The notes beneath the pieces were generated by a model, which ran no database searches, was not told the DNA's origin, and saw only the letters and a list, made by a program, of their open reading frames with translations. Positions 14,912 through 26,958 of a DNA stretch of 64,000 nucleotides are shown here, one piece after another. The translations under genes were made by a program, and so were the position numbers. This DNA is from Polytrichum commune (lineage: Eukaryota > Streptophyta > Polytrichopsida > Polytrichales > Polytrichaceae): assembly GCA_950295325.1 (NCBI GenBank), contig OX485804.1, forward strand, positions 68,052,033 to 68,116,032, given 5' to 3'. Position 1 is the first letter of the stretch; the number at the start of each line of letters is the position of its first letter.

Positions 14912-17780
14912 ATGGGGTTCCTTGAATGCACTCCCAAGAAGGGCACCGCCAGTGTCCAATACAAAGAAACATACTCGATGTCGTGGGGACTTTTTCCTGG
15001 TATGAAAGATTTGTTTCAAGCGCTTGTTCCCCGCCCTGACGATGATAAAATTTTTCCTTTTCTCGATTTTACTGCTGGCGAGCTTTCCGAGTGGGAGGAC
15101 TTCGATGTCGAGTGGCTTGGCACCAAGAAGCGGCGATCCTTGCTTTTGGACAAGGTATCAAGTAATCCCTATGTGACCAAATCCACTTCCATCCGGTCAG
15201 CAGTATGTTGCATACAGGATTTCACCACCATTTAAAAGTACCTATTTGTTACGTGTACGAATTTGTATTGCAAGCACATGACACGAATAACTTGCTGAGA
15301 AGTTTCTTAGATTTTTTCCACAATGAAAAGATAATGTCATGCTCTCAAAGTTGATCAACAAAAGAACGCATCAAAACTACGAGAAATATGATAAAAACTC
15401 CAAAAAGAAAAGTGAACATGACTGTAGGGATTTTGTTCCATCAATAGCCACTATAAATATGGGGATTTGATAGGAGACATGCCATGTGTTGTGGTTGGAA
15501 TCCTTGACCTAGTCATCACCCCTTACAATAAACATATTGAGCTCCCAATCGTCATTTTGTTGAACTCCTTGGATCCATGAGAATCATAATACTATAAAAA
15601 GGTAGGCTTTAATAACTTTGATGGACCTCTAGCTGCAATCGAAATCTTCTTCAAGATCGAAACTGAGTGTGATCAACAAGAAAGCCATAGTTTGGGTTCC
15701 TGGTACGATAGGGTTTAGTATTGTGTTCTCCTTTGTTACTTCTAATCAAGTAAGAACAAGTATGCTAGACTACAAGGTATATATGGCCTGAGGAAAATTT
15801 GATGATGTAAAAATTTTAGTCAACACGTAGGTGGAGTGATTTTCCTCGCAAACAGAATGTGTTTCAGTGTAGTCTTGTTATGGTAAAGTTTACTCAGTCC
15901 TAGACTTCAAGCTACAGGTTATTGCGTTCTATTTTTCTAGAAAAGACTCGAATGATATACTTTCTGGTGAATAAAACTGGAGTAATCGAGAGGTTTGGAT
16001 ATGCTATTTTCCGTTTAAGAAGTGTCTGGATACATGCATGCTTGGGCTTACTTTATACCCTTGAGTTTTCACTTCTTGTATGACACTTGGTTTCGTTGTG
16101 CTCCAGGAAAGGGATGTGTACGAAAAGCTGAAAAATGAGACTTCTGCGAGAATGAAAATGATTCGTTCACGCTGGAACAAATTGGAGGGGCATCTGAAAA
16201 ACATCAAGATATGTCATGCACAAAGCGAACATCTTGTTCAAACTGTCTCGGAGGGCATTCAAAAAATGGCAGACCACTACGCAAGGGTTTCCCAAGTTGA
16301 TTCCAACTTCGTGAGGTTGTATACAACCAGGAATTTTCGGAGTCTACTAAGTTCTGTAGACAGTCTCAAGAATTGTGTGCGGGATATAGAAAAGTTTTTA
16401 TTGGAGTGCAAAAGGGAATGGAAACTTCATGCTCTTCAACTCTCTGTGCCGTTACGTGATTCTGCAACGCCTACACTATCTATGTTTGACCACCTCATTG
16501 TTGAGCTATCCTGGAATCTTAACAAAATCCATTATCTACTATCCTTGGGAGAGGCATCAACGAAGGTAGAATGGAAGTGGCATGCTATACTATGCAGGCA
16601 TGTATTGATAGAAGCAGGCCGTGGAGGTGAAGATCGTCAAGGACCTGGTATTGGTGAATCAAGTCTAGGCTACAGGGACAGTGACCGTGACAATTTAAGT
16701 CACCTCTTGGAGGATGGATCCATATTTGCACTGGAGAAGTCCCTTACTATTTTGAAGCCCTGGACGTGCTTTGCACAGGATGGATCACCAGAAGCTTTTG
16801 GAGAAATTCTGAAGAAGAGGTTGCGTACAGAGAGATGTATCTCCCATACGAACAAGTCAAGCTCAATTCCTGTAAAGAATTTTCAGATTAATCATCTGGA
16901 ACTCAAGTATAAGAGCACGAAGCCCTTAAAAAGTGGAACTTTTAAGAGTATCTACAAAGGAGAGTGGTTTGGCCAGCCAGTTGCGATTGCCATTATGGTG
17001 AAGATTGACGGACTAGAGTCTCTCGTGGAAAAAAAGACAGGGGTTTTGCTGGAGCTGCAACATCCAAATATTGTGGCGTTTTATGGGTATTCGTATACAC
17101 GTGAAGCACGCTTGCCTGAATCCGAGAGTCCCACAACAGCAGCTTATCTTGTAATGGAGCTGATGGAAAGCGACCTGTCTGACCTTATTGAGAGTCGCTG
17201 GAGGTCTAGAGGCCCTTTCTCAATCTCTGTCGCACTTGATATTATGTTGCAGATTGCTGAAGCCATGGTCTATTTGCATGAACGGGGCATCATGCATCGA
17301 GATCTTAAGCCCTTGAATTGCTTGGTGAAAGCTAGATCTGAACCACCAGATGTGTACCACACTGTCAAATTAACTGATTTTGGATCACCCAGAGCAGTGG
17401 ATATAGAATCCACATCCGATTTGTTTACTGCTAATCCAGGAACTACGCGGTGGATGGCACCGGAAATGTTTGCGCCCTGCAAAGGCGCCTGGGAGAAGGT
17501 AAAATATACAAAATCTGCAGATGTGTATGGCTTTGGGATAATTTGCTCCCAAATTGTCACTGGTGAGGTGACACCCATGCCTGAAATAAGAGGACCTGAT
17601 GTGATGGAGGCGGTAAGGAATGGCGCACGACCTTCGTTTCCCGCATCTCTCAGTTATCCGGATGCTTTGAAGCAGCTCATCATCAACTGCTGGCACGAAG
17701 AGCCTGGCTCTCGACCAAACTTCGTAGACATACGGGAAAGATTGTGGACCATCAGAAAAGATGTAGAGCTTCAAGGATAG
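14912..17780 (+). CDS. Kinase-like gene A: N-terminal domain, helical region, atypical kinase
   Basis: Two coding exons are supported: 14912-15154 and 16107-17780 (638 residues). A 5'UTR intron (14552-14891) is likely upstream. The junction ...SLLLDK|ERDVYEKLKN is phase 0 with GT-AG ends. Exon 1 (81 residues) is a small domain I cannot name. Exon 2 starts with about 170 mostly helical residues (for example VRDIEKFLLECKREWKLHAL), then a charged linker, then a kinase fold. The glycine loop is degenerate (SGTFKSIYKG). VAIK reads VAIA, the Lys replaced by Ala (codon 16989-16991). The alpha-C Glu position is Lys (17034-17036). HRDLKPLN (from 17295), DFG (17376-17384) and MAPE are kept. It may be a pseudokinase. 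Helix bundle plus pseudokinase recalls plant MLKL-like or moss kinase-NLR N-termini, which is inference. The ATG at 16080 lies in the intron and is probably not the start. Confidence 0.8.
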
Positions 17781-18167
17781 ACGGACGGACTCCTACAAAT
17801 TATTCATGAGGCACCTGATGCATATGGGTACAGATAACCCTCCAGAGATGTTACCTCGATAAGTGTTAATATATGAAATATTATGCCATTCTAAATTCTC
17901 AAGGAAGTATGTTAGATCTTAGATGTTACTGACTATTTAGAACATCCTTTCTAAGTTTACCTCGTTAAGTGTTAGGATAACTTGAAGTAAATGAGATAGG
18001 CAGGATAATCTGGAGTTTAATCATGAGCTTAATGATCATGTGTCCAACTTGCATCATGTGTCCAACTTGCATGCCTATGGATGCACATACTGTATTGGTA
18101 AAACAATCCTGGATAAAAAAATAAACAGATTTGTTCAATTTGAAACCAGTACACTGATTGTCCCAAT
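17781..18167. other. 3' flank of gene A
   Basis: This flank is conserved with the flanks of copies B (from 23988) and C (from 45371). It probably contains the 3'UTR. No further coding signal is seen. Confidence 0.5.
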
Positions 18168-18345
18168 TAGTGCTATTTGGAGTTACGCAGAGCAATAACG
18201 TTTTCCTCAGGTGTTCAATATTTACTAATGAAAGTTCAATAGGTTGTCCGGACATTTTAGGACATACATGACTTTGCTTTGTAAAATATTATGTTCTTAG
18301 TAAATAGTTATCGCACGGTGTAACTCCGAATAGTAACATGCACTA
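18168..18345. mobile_element. Foldback MITE (copy in unit A)
   Basis: The left end 'tagtgctatttggagttacg' and right end 'taactccgaatagtaacatg' + 'cacta' are near inverse complements. They enclose about 100 bp with 'gaaagttcaataggttgtcc' in the middle. Related copies occur at 24375-24552, 36091-36275 and 45728-45910. The first and the two other kinase-flank copies are inherited by duplication. The 36091 copy is an independent insertion, which defines the element. Confidence 0.65.
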
Positions 18346-19245
18346 TTTGAGATAATCACTATACCCATGTCATTGCTCTTGGAAATGTCAACTTGCCAAG
18401 CTGATAATGATGGACGACAATGTGAAAGTTGAGACTGTTGAGAATGAACCTCCTATCCAAGAAATAACTGTAAAAGATTGTATCCACATTCTTTGGAATT
18501 CTTTAGACGTGAACAAAGGCTATTTTGTACAACTAGCCTCATCAACGATGTCATTACATCTCTAGAGAAGAAGCTTGAAAAGAGACTTATAAGTGCACTA
18601 AATATGAAATTTAGTATCCACAATTCAAATTGTCTTGCTCAATACTAATTGTAAACCATGGTATAGTGTCACCAACAGTAAATATTAACCCAACATTATT
18701 TGTCATTCCTTGTGAAAATTATGCGGGATTATAGATTTACAGTGTTGCAATGGCTGTCACTTACCAAGTGATTTTTCATCCAAATTTCAATCATCCATGA
18801 CAATATCTCATCACAACTTCCTGACAAGAGAAGCTAGGAATGTGGTCAATGGATGAACTCATCCATCATCCATGACAATATTTGTTTACTTATTCATGAG
18901 AAGTGTCTTCCGAAAAGTTACCATAGTGACATAGGCCGGAGGTCCCTACCTGTGTGTTAGATTTAGTTTTGAATGAATACACTCAATTTTTGAAATTTAT
19001 CACAAAAATTTACCACCGACAAAAAATTATTATGTCAGAGAATGAATTTGGTAAACACTAAAAACAAGATTACCGTTTGCGTATAAAAACATATTTGTGT
19101 TAGAAGCCATCATAATTAATTTGTCATTAAATTTGGGGTGGACCCGAGCAATCTGACAAGGCCTACAATAAAAAGGGGTTTGTGTCAAAGGGGGCATGAC
19201 CCTTGGAGCACGACCCGAACAACATTTTTTGGACCAAGTTTTAAA
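18346..19245. other. Gene-free flank of unit 1
   Basis: AT-rich, collinear with interrupted pieces of unit 2 (26752-26958, 28725-29013, 30245-30566). No coding region is recognised. Confidence 0.5.
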
Positions 19246-19320
19246 CACTAGTAAAAATGGCTCTTTTGTGTTAAAATGGCTCTTTTTTCATGTTCAAAAG
19301 AGCCATGATCTGTACTAGTG
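19246..19320. mobile_element. Tiny CACTA-like foldback element
   Basis: The segment starts CACTAGTAAAAATGGCTCTT and ends with AAAAGAGCCATGATCTGTAC then TAGTG. Both termini therefore read CACTAGTA going inward. CACTA ends are typical of the CACTA/En-Spm superfamily. The expected 3-base target duplication is not evident. The unit 2 copy (30567-30622) lacks about 20 internal bases. Confidence 0.45.
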
Positions 19321-20214
19321 CTATCTATGCATGTAAGGTAGAGGGAAGCTAAGTCTCCAATTCACCATCCACTTTCTACTCCAAATTGCCTTTAAAAAGC
19401 CAAAGATTTATGGCCTTGCTCTTGGACACAGCTCTCAAATCCTGCACTGGGAAACTTGAAATATTTCCCCAGAGATGCCATGGACAATTTAATCAATTGT
19501 GTGGCAAGGCTCACGCCTCAAATTGAGAGCCACAGTTTCTGGGCAGACACCAGCCTCTTTGCTACGGATAAAAGGTTTGAAGACATGTTCACATGACAAA
19601 AAATGTTTGTTTGTACATATAATCCAGAACTGGTAACTTTTTTCCTTGCAACTAATGTCGTTAGGGTTTCTAGAGATGAATGTCTTGCATACTTTAGTTT
19701 CCATCACTTAGATATGCCTCACAGTGCAGGACACAGAGTCCTAATCAGATTGGAAGAGTGCAACATGCATTTGTTTTAGTACCATCCCTTTGGAGGAACT
19801 CCACAGACGGCTTACCTGATGCCCCTTCAAAATCTTGGCTCAAATATCCCTTGTAATCAAGAACCTACTCTTACCCAACACAAATGTGCAGAAAAAGAAA
19901 TGTTTTACCAAATGAAAAGACTAAATTCTTACAGCTTGTCCAATCCAACATATAACTCTCCCGGGGTGAGTGATAGGCGCGTCAAGATGAAAAATGTGGA
20001 CTTTACTCATCCAAGATGAAATTTGAAAATTTACGATTTACTTGAACCTTCGCGCCCTGGTCGGCCGATCGTAAGTTGAGCAGTGCGCCTTAGGGTTTCT
20101 CTTCTGTGTCGAATGGCTGCCAAATCGTTTCCCCTAAGTTACACGCCGGCGCCTCAACCCTGTGACTGCAGGGTCCGCACCCTCCCTGCGTGGGCTGGGA
20201 TCAGTGCCACAGGG

Positions 20215-20550
20215 CGAGAGAGAGGGACGGCGAGAGAGAGATCGAGAGTCTTTTGAGGAATCTCTAGAGTGGGAGAGAGAGAGAGAGAGAGCAGAGAGAG
20301 AGAGATCAGAGACAGATCTCGAGTCTTTTGGGGAATCTCTAGAGAGAGAGAGGTTCGAGAGAGAGATCAGAGACAGATCTTGAGTCTTTTGGGGAATCTC
20401 TAGAGAGAGAGAGGTTCGAGAGAGAGATCAGAGACAGAGATCGAGAGTCTTTTGGGGAATCTCTAGAGAGAGAGAGAGGTCCGAGAGAGGGAGAGAGATC
20501 CAAGAGAGAGAGAGAGAGATCCGGGAGAGATGCGAGAGAGAGAGAGAGTC
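20215..20550 (+). repeat. GA-rich minisatellite upstream of gene B
   Basis: Same architecture as in copy A, with GAGAGA runs punctuated by 'gtcttttggggaatctctag' repeats. The number and arrangement of units differ from copy A, so the array has changed since the duplication. Confidence 0.75.
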
Positions 20551-21034
20551 CACATCCCACTGACGAAGCAGTGGCCTGGCAGCTGATAATTAATCTCATC
20601 TTCTGTTTGCTCTCACTGCCTGTGTTGGCAATCAGTCTTTCCGAGAGACCGGAGCAATCTTCCAGGGTTGCATGTGAGTAGGGTGGGAGGTATAGGCTGT
20701 CGAGCATATCGCTTTTTGAAGCTGTAATTGTCGCAGCAGCGACCTAGTGGTAAGATCCAGTCGGGTGCTTTGGTGTTCTTGCTGTCGTCGATCGGTTTTT
20801 GAGGGTGTAATTCCTGGCTCTTGCTTGTTTGAACATGGAGTTGGATCCAGTGGTTGTGCACTGGGATCTCTATTTTAGCTCGTTTGATTGATAGGATTAT
20901 GTGATCTAAACCACACATGTGCTGCTTCTTATTAGCTGGCTAGTTCATTTTTGATTTAGCCTCGAGATCGGAGGATTGAACAGTGTTACATTGGTGTTTG
21001 ATATTTCGGTTCAGGTATTGTGACGGATATTGTC

Positions 21035-23987
21035 ATGGCGACCTATGAATGCACTCTCAATAACGACACCGACCATGCGTTCCACATCAAAGAATCAAAT
21101 TGGTGTAGTGACTCGAGCAAATTTGAAGAGTCTGATGGTTTCATAAACCCCGGCGAGAAATTTATCTTGAAAGGTTTAAATCCGAGATCTAGGTTGCCTA
21201 CGTTTCTTGTCTATTCTGTCTCTGGACAAGATGTTCCAGATCACCATTGGCCTTTGATTGGTGACGAGCTTTCAGGGTGGGAGGAGATTAAATTATATTC
21301 GCCACGGTGCAACGATGTCAAGTTGGTTCGCACCAAGAAGCGGAGATCCTTGCTTTTGGACAAGGTATTAAGTAATCCCTCTGTGGCAAAATCTACTTCC
21401 ATCCTGTCAATAGTATGTTGCATACACGATTTCACGACCATTTAAAAGTACCTATTTGTTACGTGTACGAATTTGTATTGGAAGCACATGACACGAATAA
21501 TTTACTGAGAAGTTTCTTAGATTTTTTCCACAATGAAAAGATAATGTCATACTCTCAAAGTTGATCAACAAAAGAACGCATCAAAACTACGAGAAATATA
21601 ATAAAAACTCCAAAAAGAAAAGTGAACATGACTGTAGGCATTGTGTTCCATCAATAGCCACTATAAATATGGGGATTTGATAGGAGACATGCCATGTGTT
21701 GTGGTTGGAATCCTTGACCTAGTCATCACCCCCTACAATAAACATATTGAGCTCCCAATCGTCATTTTGTTGAACTCCTTGGATCCATGAGAATCATAAT
21801 ACTATTAAAAGGTAGGCTTCAATAACTTTGATGGACCTCTAGCTGCAATCGAAATCTTCTTCAAGATCGAAACTGAGTGTGACCAACAAGAAAGCCATAG
21901 TTTGGGTTCCTGGTACGATAGGGTTTAGTATTGTGTTCTACTTTATTACTTCTAATCAAATAAGAACAAGTATGCTAGACTACAAGGTATATATGGCCTG
22001 AGGAAAATTTGATGATGTAAAAATTTTAGTCAACAAGTAGGTGGAGTGATTTTCCTCGCAAACAGAATGTGTTTCAGTGTAGTCTTGTTATGGTAAAGTT
22101 TACTCAGTCCTAGACTTCAAGCTACAGGTTATTGCGGTCTATTTTTCTAGAAAAGATTCGAATGATATGCTTTCTGGTGAATAAAACTGGAGTAATCGAG
22201 AGGTTTGGATATGCTATTTTCCATTTAAGAAGTGTCTGGATACATGCATGCTTGGGCTTACTTTATACCCTTGAGTTTTCACTTCTTGTATGACACTTGG
22301 TTTCGTTGTGCTCCAGGAAAGGGATGTGTACGAAAAGCTGAAAAATGAGACTTCTGCGAAAATAAAAATGATTCGTTCACGCTGCAACAAATTGGAGGGG
22401 CATCTGAAAAACATCAAGATATGTGATGAACAAAGCAAACGTTTTGTTCAAACTGTCTCGGAGGGCATTCAAAAAATGGCAGATCACTATGCAAGGGTTT
22501 CTCAAGTTGAGTTCTTCGTGAGGTTGTATACAACCAGGAATTTTCGGAGTTTAGTAAGTTCTTTAGAGAGTCTCAAGAATTGTGTGCGGGATATAGAAAA
22601 GTTTTTATTGGAGTGCAAAAGGGAATGGAAACTTCATGCTCTTCAACTCTCTGTGCCGTTACGTGATCCTGCAACGCCCACACTCTCTATGTTTGACTAC
22701 CTCATTGTTGAGCTATCCTGGAATCTTAACAAAATCCATTATCGACTATCCTTGGGAGAGGCATCAACGAAGGTAGAATGGAAGTGGTGCACTATACTAC
22801 GCAGGCATGTATTGATAGAAGCAGGCGGGGGAGGTGAAGATCGTCAAGGACCTGGTATTGGTGAATCAAGTCTAGGCTACAGGGACAGTGACCGTGACAA
22901 TTTAAGTCACCACTTGGAGGATGGATCCATATTTGCACAGGAGGAGTCCTTTACTATTTTGAAGCCCTGGACGTGCTTTGCACAGAATGGATCACCAAAA
23001 ACTTTTGGAGAAATTCTGAAGAAGAGGTTGGGTACAGAGAGATGTATCTCCCATACGAACAAGTCAAGCTCAATTCCTGTAAAGAATTTTCAGATTAATC
23101 ATCTGGAACTCAAGTATAAGAGTACGAAGCCCTTAAACGAAGGAAGTTTTAAGAGAATCTACAGAGGAGAGTGGATTGGACACCGAGTTGCGATTGCCAT
23201 TATGGTGAAGATTGACGGACTAGAGTCTCTCGTGGAAAAGGAGGCAAGGTTTTTGCTGGAGCTGCAACATCCAAATATTGTGGCGTTTTATGGGTATTCG
23301 TATACACGTGAAGCACGCTTGCCTGAATCCGAGAGTCCCACAACAGCAGCTTATCTTGTAATGGAGCTGATGGAAAGCGACCTGTCTGACGTGATTGGGA
23401 GTCGGTGGAGGTCTAGAGGCCCTTTCTCAATCTCTGTCGCACTTGATATTATGTTGCAGATTGTTGAAGCCATGGTCCATTCGCACGAACGGGGCATCAT
23501 GCATCGAGATCTGAAGCCCATGAATATCTTGGTGAAAGCTAGATCTGCACCACCAGATGTGTACTACACTGTCAAAGTAACTGATTTTGGATCAGCCACA
23601 GAAGTGGATACAGAATTCCTCTCCGATTTGTTTACTGTGAGGCCAGGAACCACGCGGTATATGGGACCAGAAATGCTTGGGCCCTGCGATGGCAGTTGGG
23701 AGAAGGTAAAATATACAAAATCTGCAGATGTATATAGCTTTGGGGTAATTTGCTCCCAAATTGTCACTGGTGAGGTGACACCCATGCCTGAAATAAGAGG
23801 ACCTGATGTGATGGAGGCGGTAAGGAATGGCGCACGACCTTCGTTTCCCGCATCTCTCAGTTATCCGGATGCTTTGAAGCAGCTCATCATCAACTGCTGG
23901 CACGAAGAGCCTGGCTCTCGACCAAACTTCGTAGACATACGGGAAAGATTGTGGACCATCAGAAAAGATGTAGAGCTTCAAGGATAG
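21035..23987 (+). CDS. Kinase-like gene B: N-terminal domain, helical region, atypical kinase
   Basis: Coding exons are 21035-21364 and 22317-23987, phase 0, giving 666 residues. The 5'UTR intron is 20674-21014 (GTGAGT...CAG). The N-terminal exon encodes 110 residues beginning MATYECTLNNDTDHAFHIKE, with a GFINPGEKFIL motif and a basic RTKKRRSLLLDK end shared with gene A. This looks like a small beta-rich domain of unknown name. The second exon gives a helical region and a kinase fold with loop NEGSFKRIYRG. VAIA replaces VAIK (Ala codon 23196-23198). The alpha-C Glu is present (EKEARFLLELQHPNI, Glu codon 23241-23243). HRDLKPMN and TDFG are kept, and GPEM replaces APEM. It is the most complete of the three copies. 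It is nearly identical to A in the last third of the protein but differs strongly in the first exon. Catalytic activity is doubtful. Immune signalling is a guess from architecture and duplication pattern. Confidence 0.82.
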
Positions 23988-24374
23988 ACGGACGGACTCC
24001 TACAAATTATTCATGAGGCACCTGATGCATATGGGTACAGATAACCCTCCAGAGATGTTACCTCGATAAGTGTTAATATATGAAATATTATGCCATTCTA
24101 AATTCTCAAGGAAGTATGTTAGATCTTAGATGTTACTGACTATTTAGAACATCCTTTCTAAGTTTACCTCGTTAAGTGTTAGGATAACTTGAAGTAAATG
24201 AGATAGGCAGGATAATCTGGAGTTTAATCATGAGCTTAATGATCATGTGTCCAACTTGCATCATGTGTCCAACTTGCATGCCTATGGATGCACATACTGT
24301 ATTGGTAAAACAATCCTCGATAAAAAAATAAACAGATTTGTTCAACTTCAAACCAGTACACTGATTGTTCCAAT

Positions 24375-24552
24375 TAGTGCTATTTGGAGTTACGCAGAGC
24401 AATAACGTCTTCCTCAGGTGTTCAATATTTACTAATGAAAGTTCAATAGGTTGTCCGGACATTTTAGGACATACATGACTTTGCTTTGTAAAATATTACG
24501 TTCTCAGTAAATAGTTATTGCACCGCTTAACTCCGAATAGTAACATGCACTA
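24375..24552. mobile_element. Foldback MITE (copy in unit B)
   Basis: Inherited copy of the element at 18168-18345, with the same inverted ends and a few substitutions. Confidence 0.6.
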
Positions 24553-25179
24553 TTTGAGATAATCACTATACCCATGTCATTGCTCTTGGAAATGTCAACT
24601 TGCCAAGCTGATGATGATGGACGACAATAGAGTTATCCGCTAACCTCCCTAAACACTAGTTGAGTTGGGGGAGTTAGGGGAATCACCCGTCGGTATCCAA
24701 AAAGCCCACCCGTCAGCAACATCTAAAAAAAATGCGGACCCAGACTCCTTTCAAGGTGTGGGAGACCTTCAAAACGCGTTTGACCAGGGGTTCATTAAGT
24801 AGAGCGGCCCGTCAGGGTTTTTAGACCGGGTCCAGTTGGAGCCCGGCTTCCACACACAGTCCGGGGAGTTCTGTAGAGAAACCGGCTAATTTCCGAGGTT
24901 TCTGGAGGTGGCTCGGATTATACAAATTTTACCCGGAAGTGGCCTAAAGAGTGCAAAATTTATCGGTTGATAGCCCCCATTTCCTAATGTGTTTAGGCAA
25001 TTAGCCGGCATTTTTTTTTTCATTTATGCAATTTCCGGAAGGTCTAAAATATGGCCGGTTTTATATTTTGGTGGTGGATGTGTCATGATCATTTATTCAA
25101 TTTTTTTTGAATTAATGTGGATTAATTCAATGTGGGTATTCACTCTCCATTTATTGTCATCTAAATAATATCCTTAGTA

Positions 25180-25217
25180 GGATTTGAACCTGGCAAAGCC
25201 CCTACCATATTAGGGCT
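25180..25217 (-). other. Pol III-like A and B boxes, possible SINE relic
   Basis: On the minus strand, 25217 down to 25196 resembles an A box with trailing tRNA D-arm (TAGCCCTAATATGGTAGGGG). It is followed closely by B box GGTTCAAATCC (25190-25180). The spacing is shorter than in a tRNA, so this would be a deleted SINE head rather than a working tRNA gene. Confidence 0.3.
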
Positions 25218-26089
25218 AAGGATTTAGCCTTCGAAAAATACAAGCACCACAAAAGGGTCCAAGTATTATTTGGAGGCTAGTTAGTATTGAAAAGTCACGA
25301 GATTTGCGTACCATTGCCGTTAGTATCAATTGCCCCAAACGAACAAGGCACATCACTCATACTCACTGTATTAGGAGAATTTAAATAAGAAGAAGAATTA
25401 GCATACAAGAAACGGTACTTACTTGTCTTTCTTCCAAAGTGGGATAGCATCATAAATTATGTCATCTACCTCTTCATCTGGCCCTTCCAAGGCAATTCGC
25501 AGCATTGCATCGAGATTCCTACTACCCAACCTATTTCTAACTTTGGTCTTAACCTCCACTACTACGGAGTCAAAGCTGGTTTAGGGAAGCAAGGGGAGTC
25601 CTAAACCACAAGCCAACAAGGCATAGTCTCCAACTATGCATAGTATTGAAAACCTTACCTAAAATATATATATTTGGTCGGCTGCCCGCCGTGAAAATAA
25701 TTTCTCAATCGGCAATCTGCCGTGGATACTCTAGGGCAGCTTGCCCAAATGCCGGCATTTTATTTTTCTAATCGGCCCATTTCCGTAAACCTTCATTTTC
25801 TTCCGGAACCCCTTCCTAAACTTTCCAATTGCATTCGGAAATTCCCAAAATCAACCGGCTAGCATCGTAACTAACTGCCGGCACTACCCGTTGATTGCTT
25901 CCACATGCGGCAGGGGTCGGAGTTGTGCTCCTCGCCACCTAGCCCATTTGCTGTGGGTCGTGTGCGGAGGAGGGACGGCGAAGTAATGTGTCTGAATCGC
26001 CGAACAATTTCTGAATTGCCGAAGAACTCTGTTCGACCTTAATTACAGAGAGCAACCATGTGAAGAACTAAGAATCAACCAGAACAAGA

Positions 26090-26420
26090 ACAAGATTCGA
26101 AGTTCTTGTTAGGTGATTCGAAGCTCTTGTTAGGGATTTCGGAGCTCTTGTAGTGGTGCTTTTTTTTCTTGTGGTGTCTTGCTGGTCATCAAGAACAAGA
26201 AGTTATTGCAAGTATTGCGGAGCTCCTGTTTGGTGTTTTTGTGTTCTCTTACTCTTGTTGTGGTGATTTGTTTTCTTGTGGTGTCTTATTGGTCAATAAA
26301 AATGAAGAAGATTGTCTTTGTTTCGGAGCCATTGTTAGGTATTTCGGAGCTCATGTTTGGTATTTTGGGACGTATTTTGGAGGATTTTTTATTGCACTTG
26401 GTACTTCTGATTTGTATTGG
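26090..26420 (+). repeat. Degenerate short repeats around 'tcggagctcttgttaggt'
   Basis: Variants of 'tt(c)ggagctc.tgtt.ggt.tt' appear about six times (near 26100, 26120, 26140, 26218, 26323 and 26345), mixed with 'ttcttgtggtgtcttgctgg' twice (about 26167 and 26272). The pattern suggests a decayed tandem array inside the insertion. Confidence 0.45.
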
Positions 26421-26958
26421 TGGCTTGTACTTCTTGTGAGTTCAATTTGAAGGTCTTTTTTTTCTGGGGTCACTCTCTGTATGATAAGTCATGTGACGTC
26501 GAAACTTATGCAACTTTTATTTGTGCCGAGCATTATCATCTTTCGGACATGATTCTCCATCCACTCAACGATAGGAAAAGTACTCATAATTTAGAGGAAC
26601 TTATAGGATGCACCTCAAATTAATGCAAACAAACCAGAAGATGTCAACATGTAATCGGTTGGATTTGGAAACACTAGGTTCTCGGCCGATTTTGCCCAAA
26701 AATCTCCGCAGACTCTAGTATCTTCGGACTGCAGGTTTGCTTCCGGCCGTGAACCTCCTATCCAAGAAATAATTGTAAAAGATTGTATCCACATTCTTTG
26801 GAATTCTTTAGACGTGAACAAAGGCTATTTTGTACAACTAGCCTCATCAACAATGTCATTTCATCTCTAGAGAAGAAGCTTGAAAAGAGTCGTATAAGTA
26901 CACTAAATATGAAATTTAGTATCACCAATTCAAATTGTCTTGCTCAATACTAAATGTA

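Larger units (their letters stand above)
9401..18886 (+). repeat. Segmental duplication, copy A (paired with 37071-46450)
   Basis: Starting at the shared word gatgtttttgatggtac, this 9.5 kb segment is collinear with 37071-46450 through the intergenic part (9401-13800), kinase-like gene A and its 3' flank, ending near tttgtt at 18886. The main differences are insertions. A has about 1.45 kb (10020-11465) where C has about 150 bp, and C carries small transposons absent from A. Apart from the kinase gene, no gene is recognised in 9401-13806. Confidence 0.85.
13807..19953 (+). repeat. Tandem duplication unit 1 (carries gene A)
   Basis: The unit begins at ataactctcccgggg (13807) and ends at caatccaacatat (19953), where unit 2 begins directly. 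Unit 2 ends with the same caatccaacatat at 33580. The two starting points share only 'at' at the junction, so the duplication junction has microhomology only. Coding, intron and flank sequence are nearly identical between units, so the event is younger than the A/C duplication. Confidence 0.88.
24630..26751. mobile_element. 2.1 kb insertion in unit 2, class unknown
   Basis: Relative to unit 1, the sequence breaks after 'gatggacgacaat' and resumes at 'gaacctcctatccaag'. About 24 bases of unit 1 are missing at the junction, so no target duplication can be read. The block is rich in CCGG/GCCGG words (for example 'attagccggcat', 'atggccggttt') unlike its surroundings. No transposase, reverse transcriptase or clear terminal repeat was found, so the class is open. 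Confidence 0.5.

Noticed and set aside
16080-16106. ATG at 16080 as the start of the kinase-like protein (also 22290 and 43667)
   Set aside because: It lies just before a good acceptor (gtgctccag), and the phase-0 splice to the upstream exon explains the frame better. It remains possible only with intron retention.
17270-17774. Minus-strand open frames of about 100 to 130 codons antisense to the kinase exon
   Set aside because: They are shadows of the conserved sense frame and recur in B only because the sense sequence is conserved.
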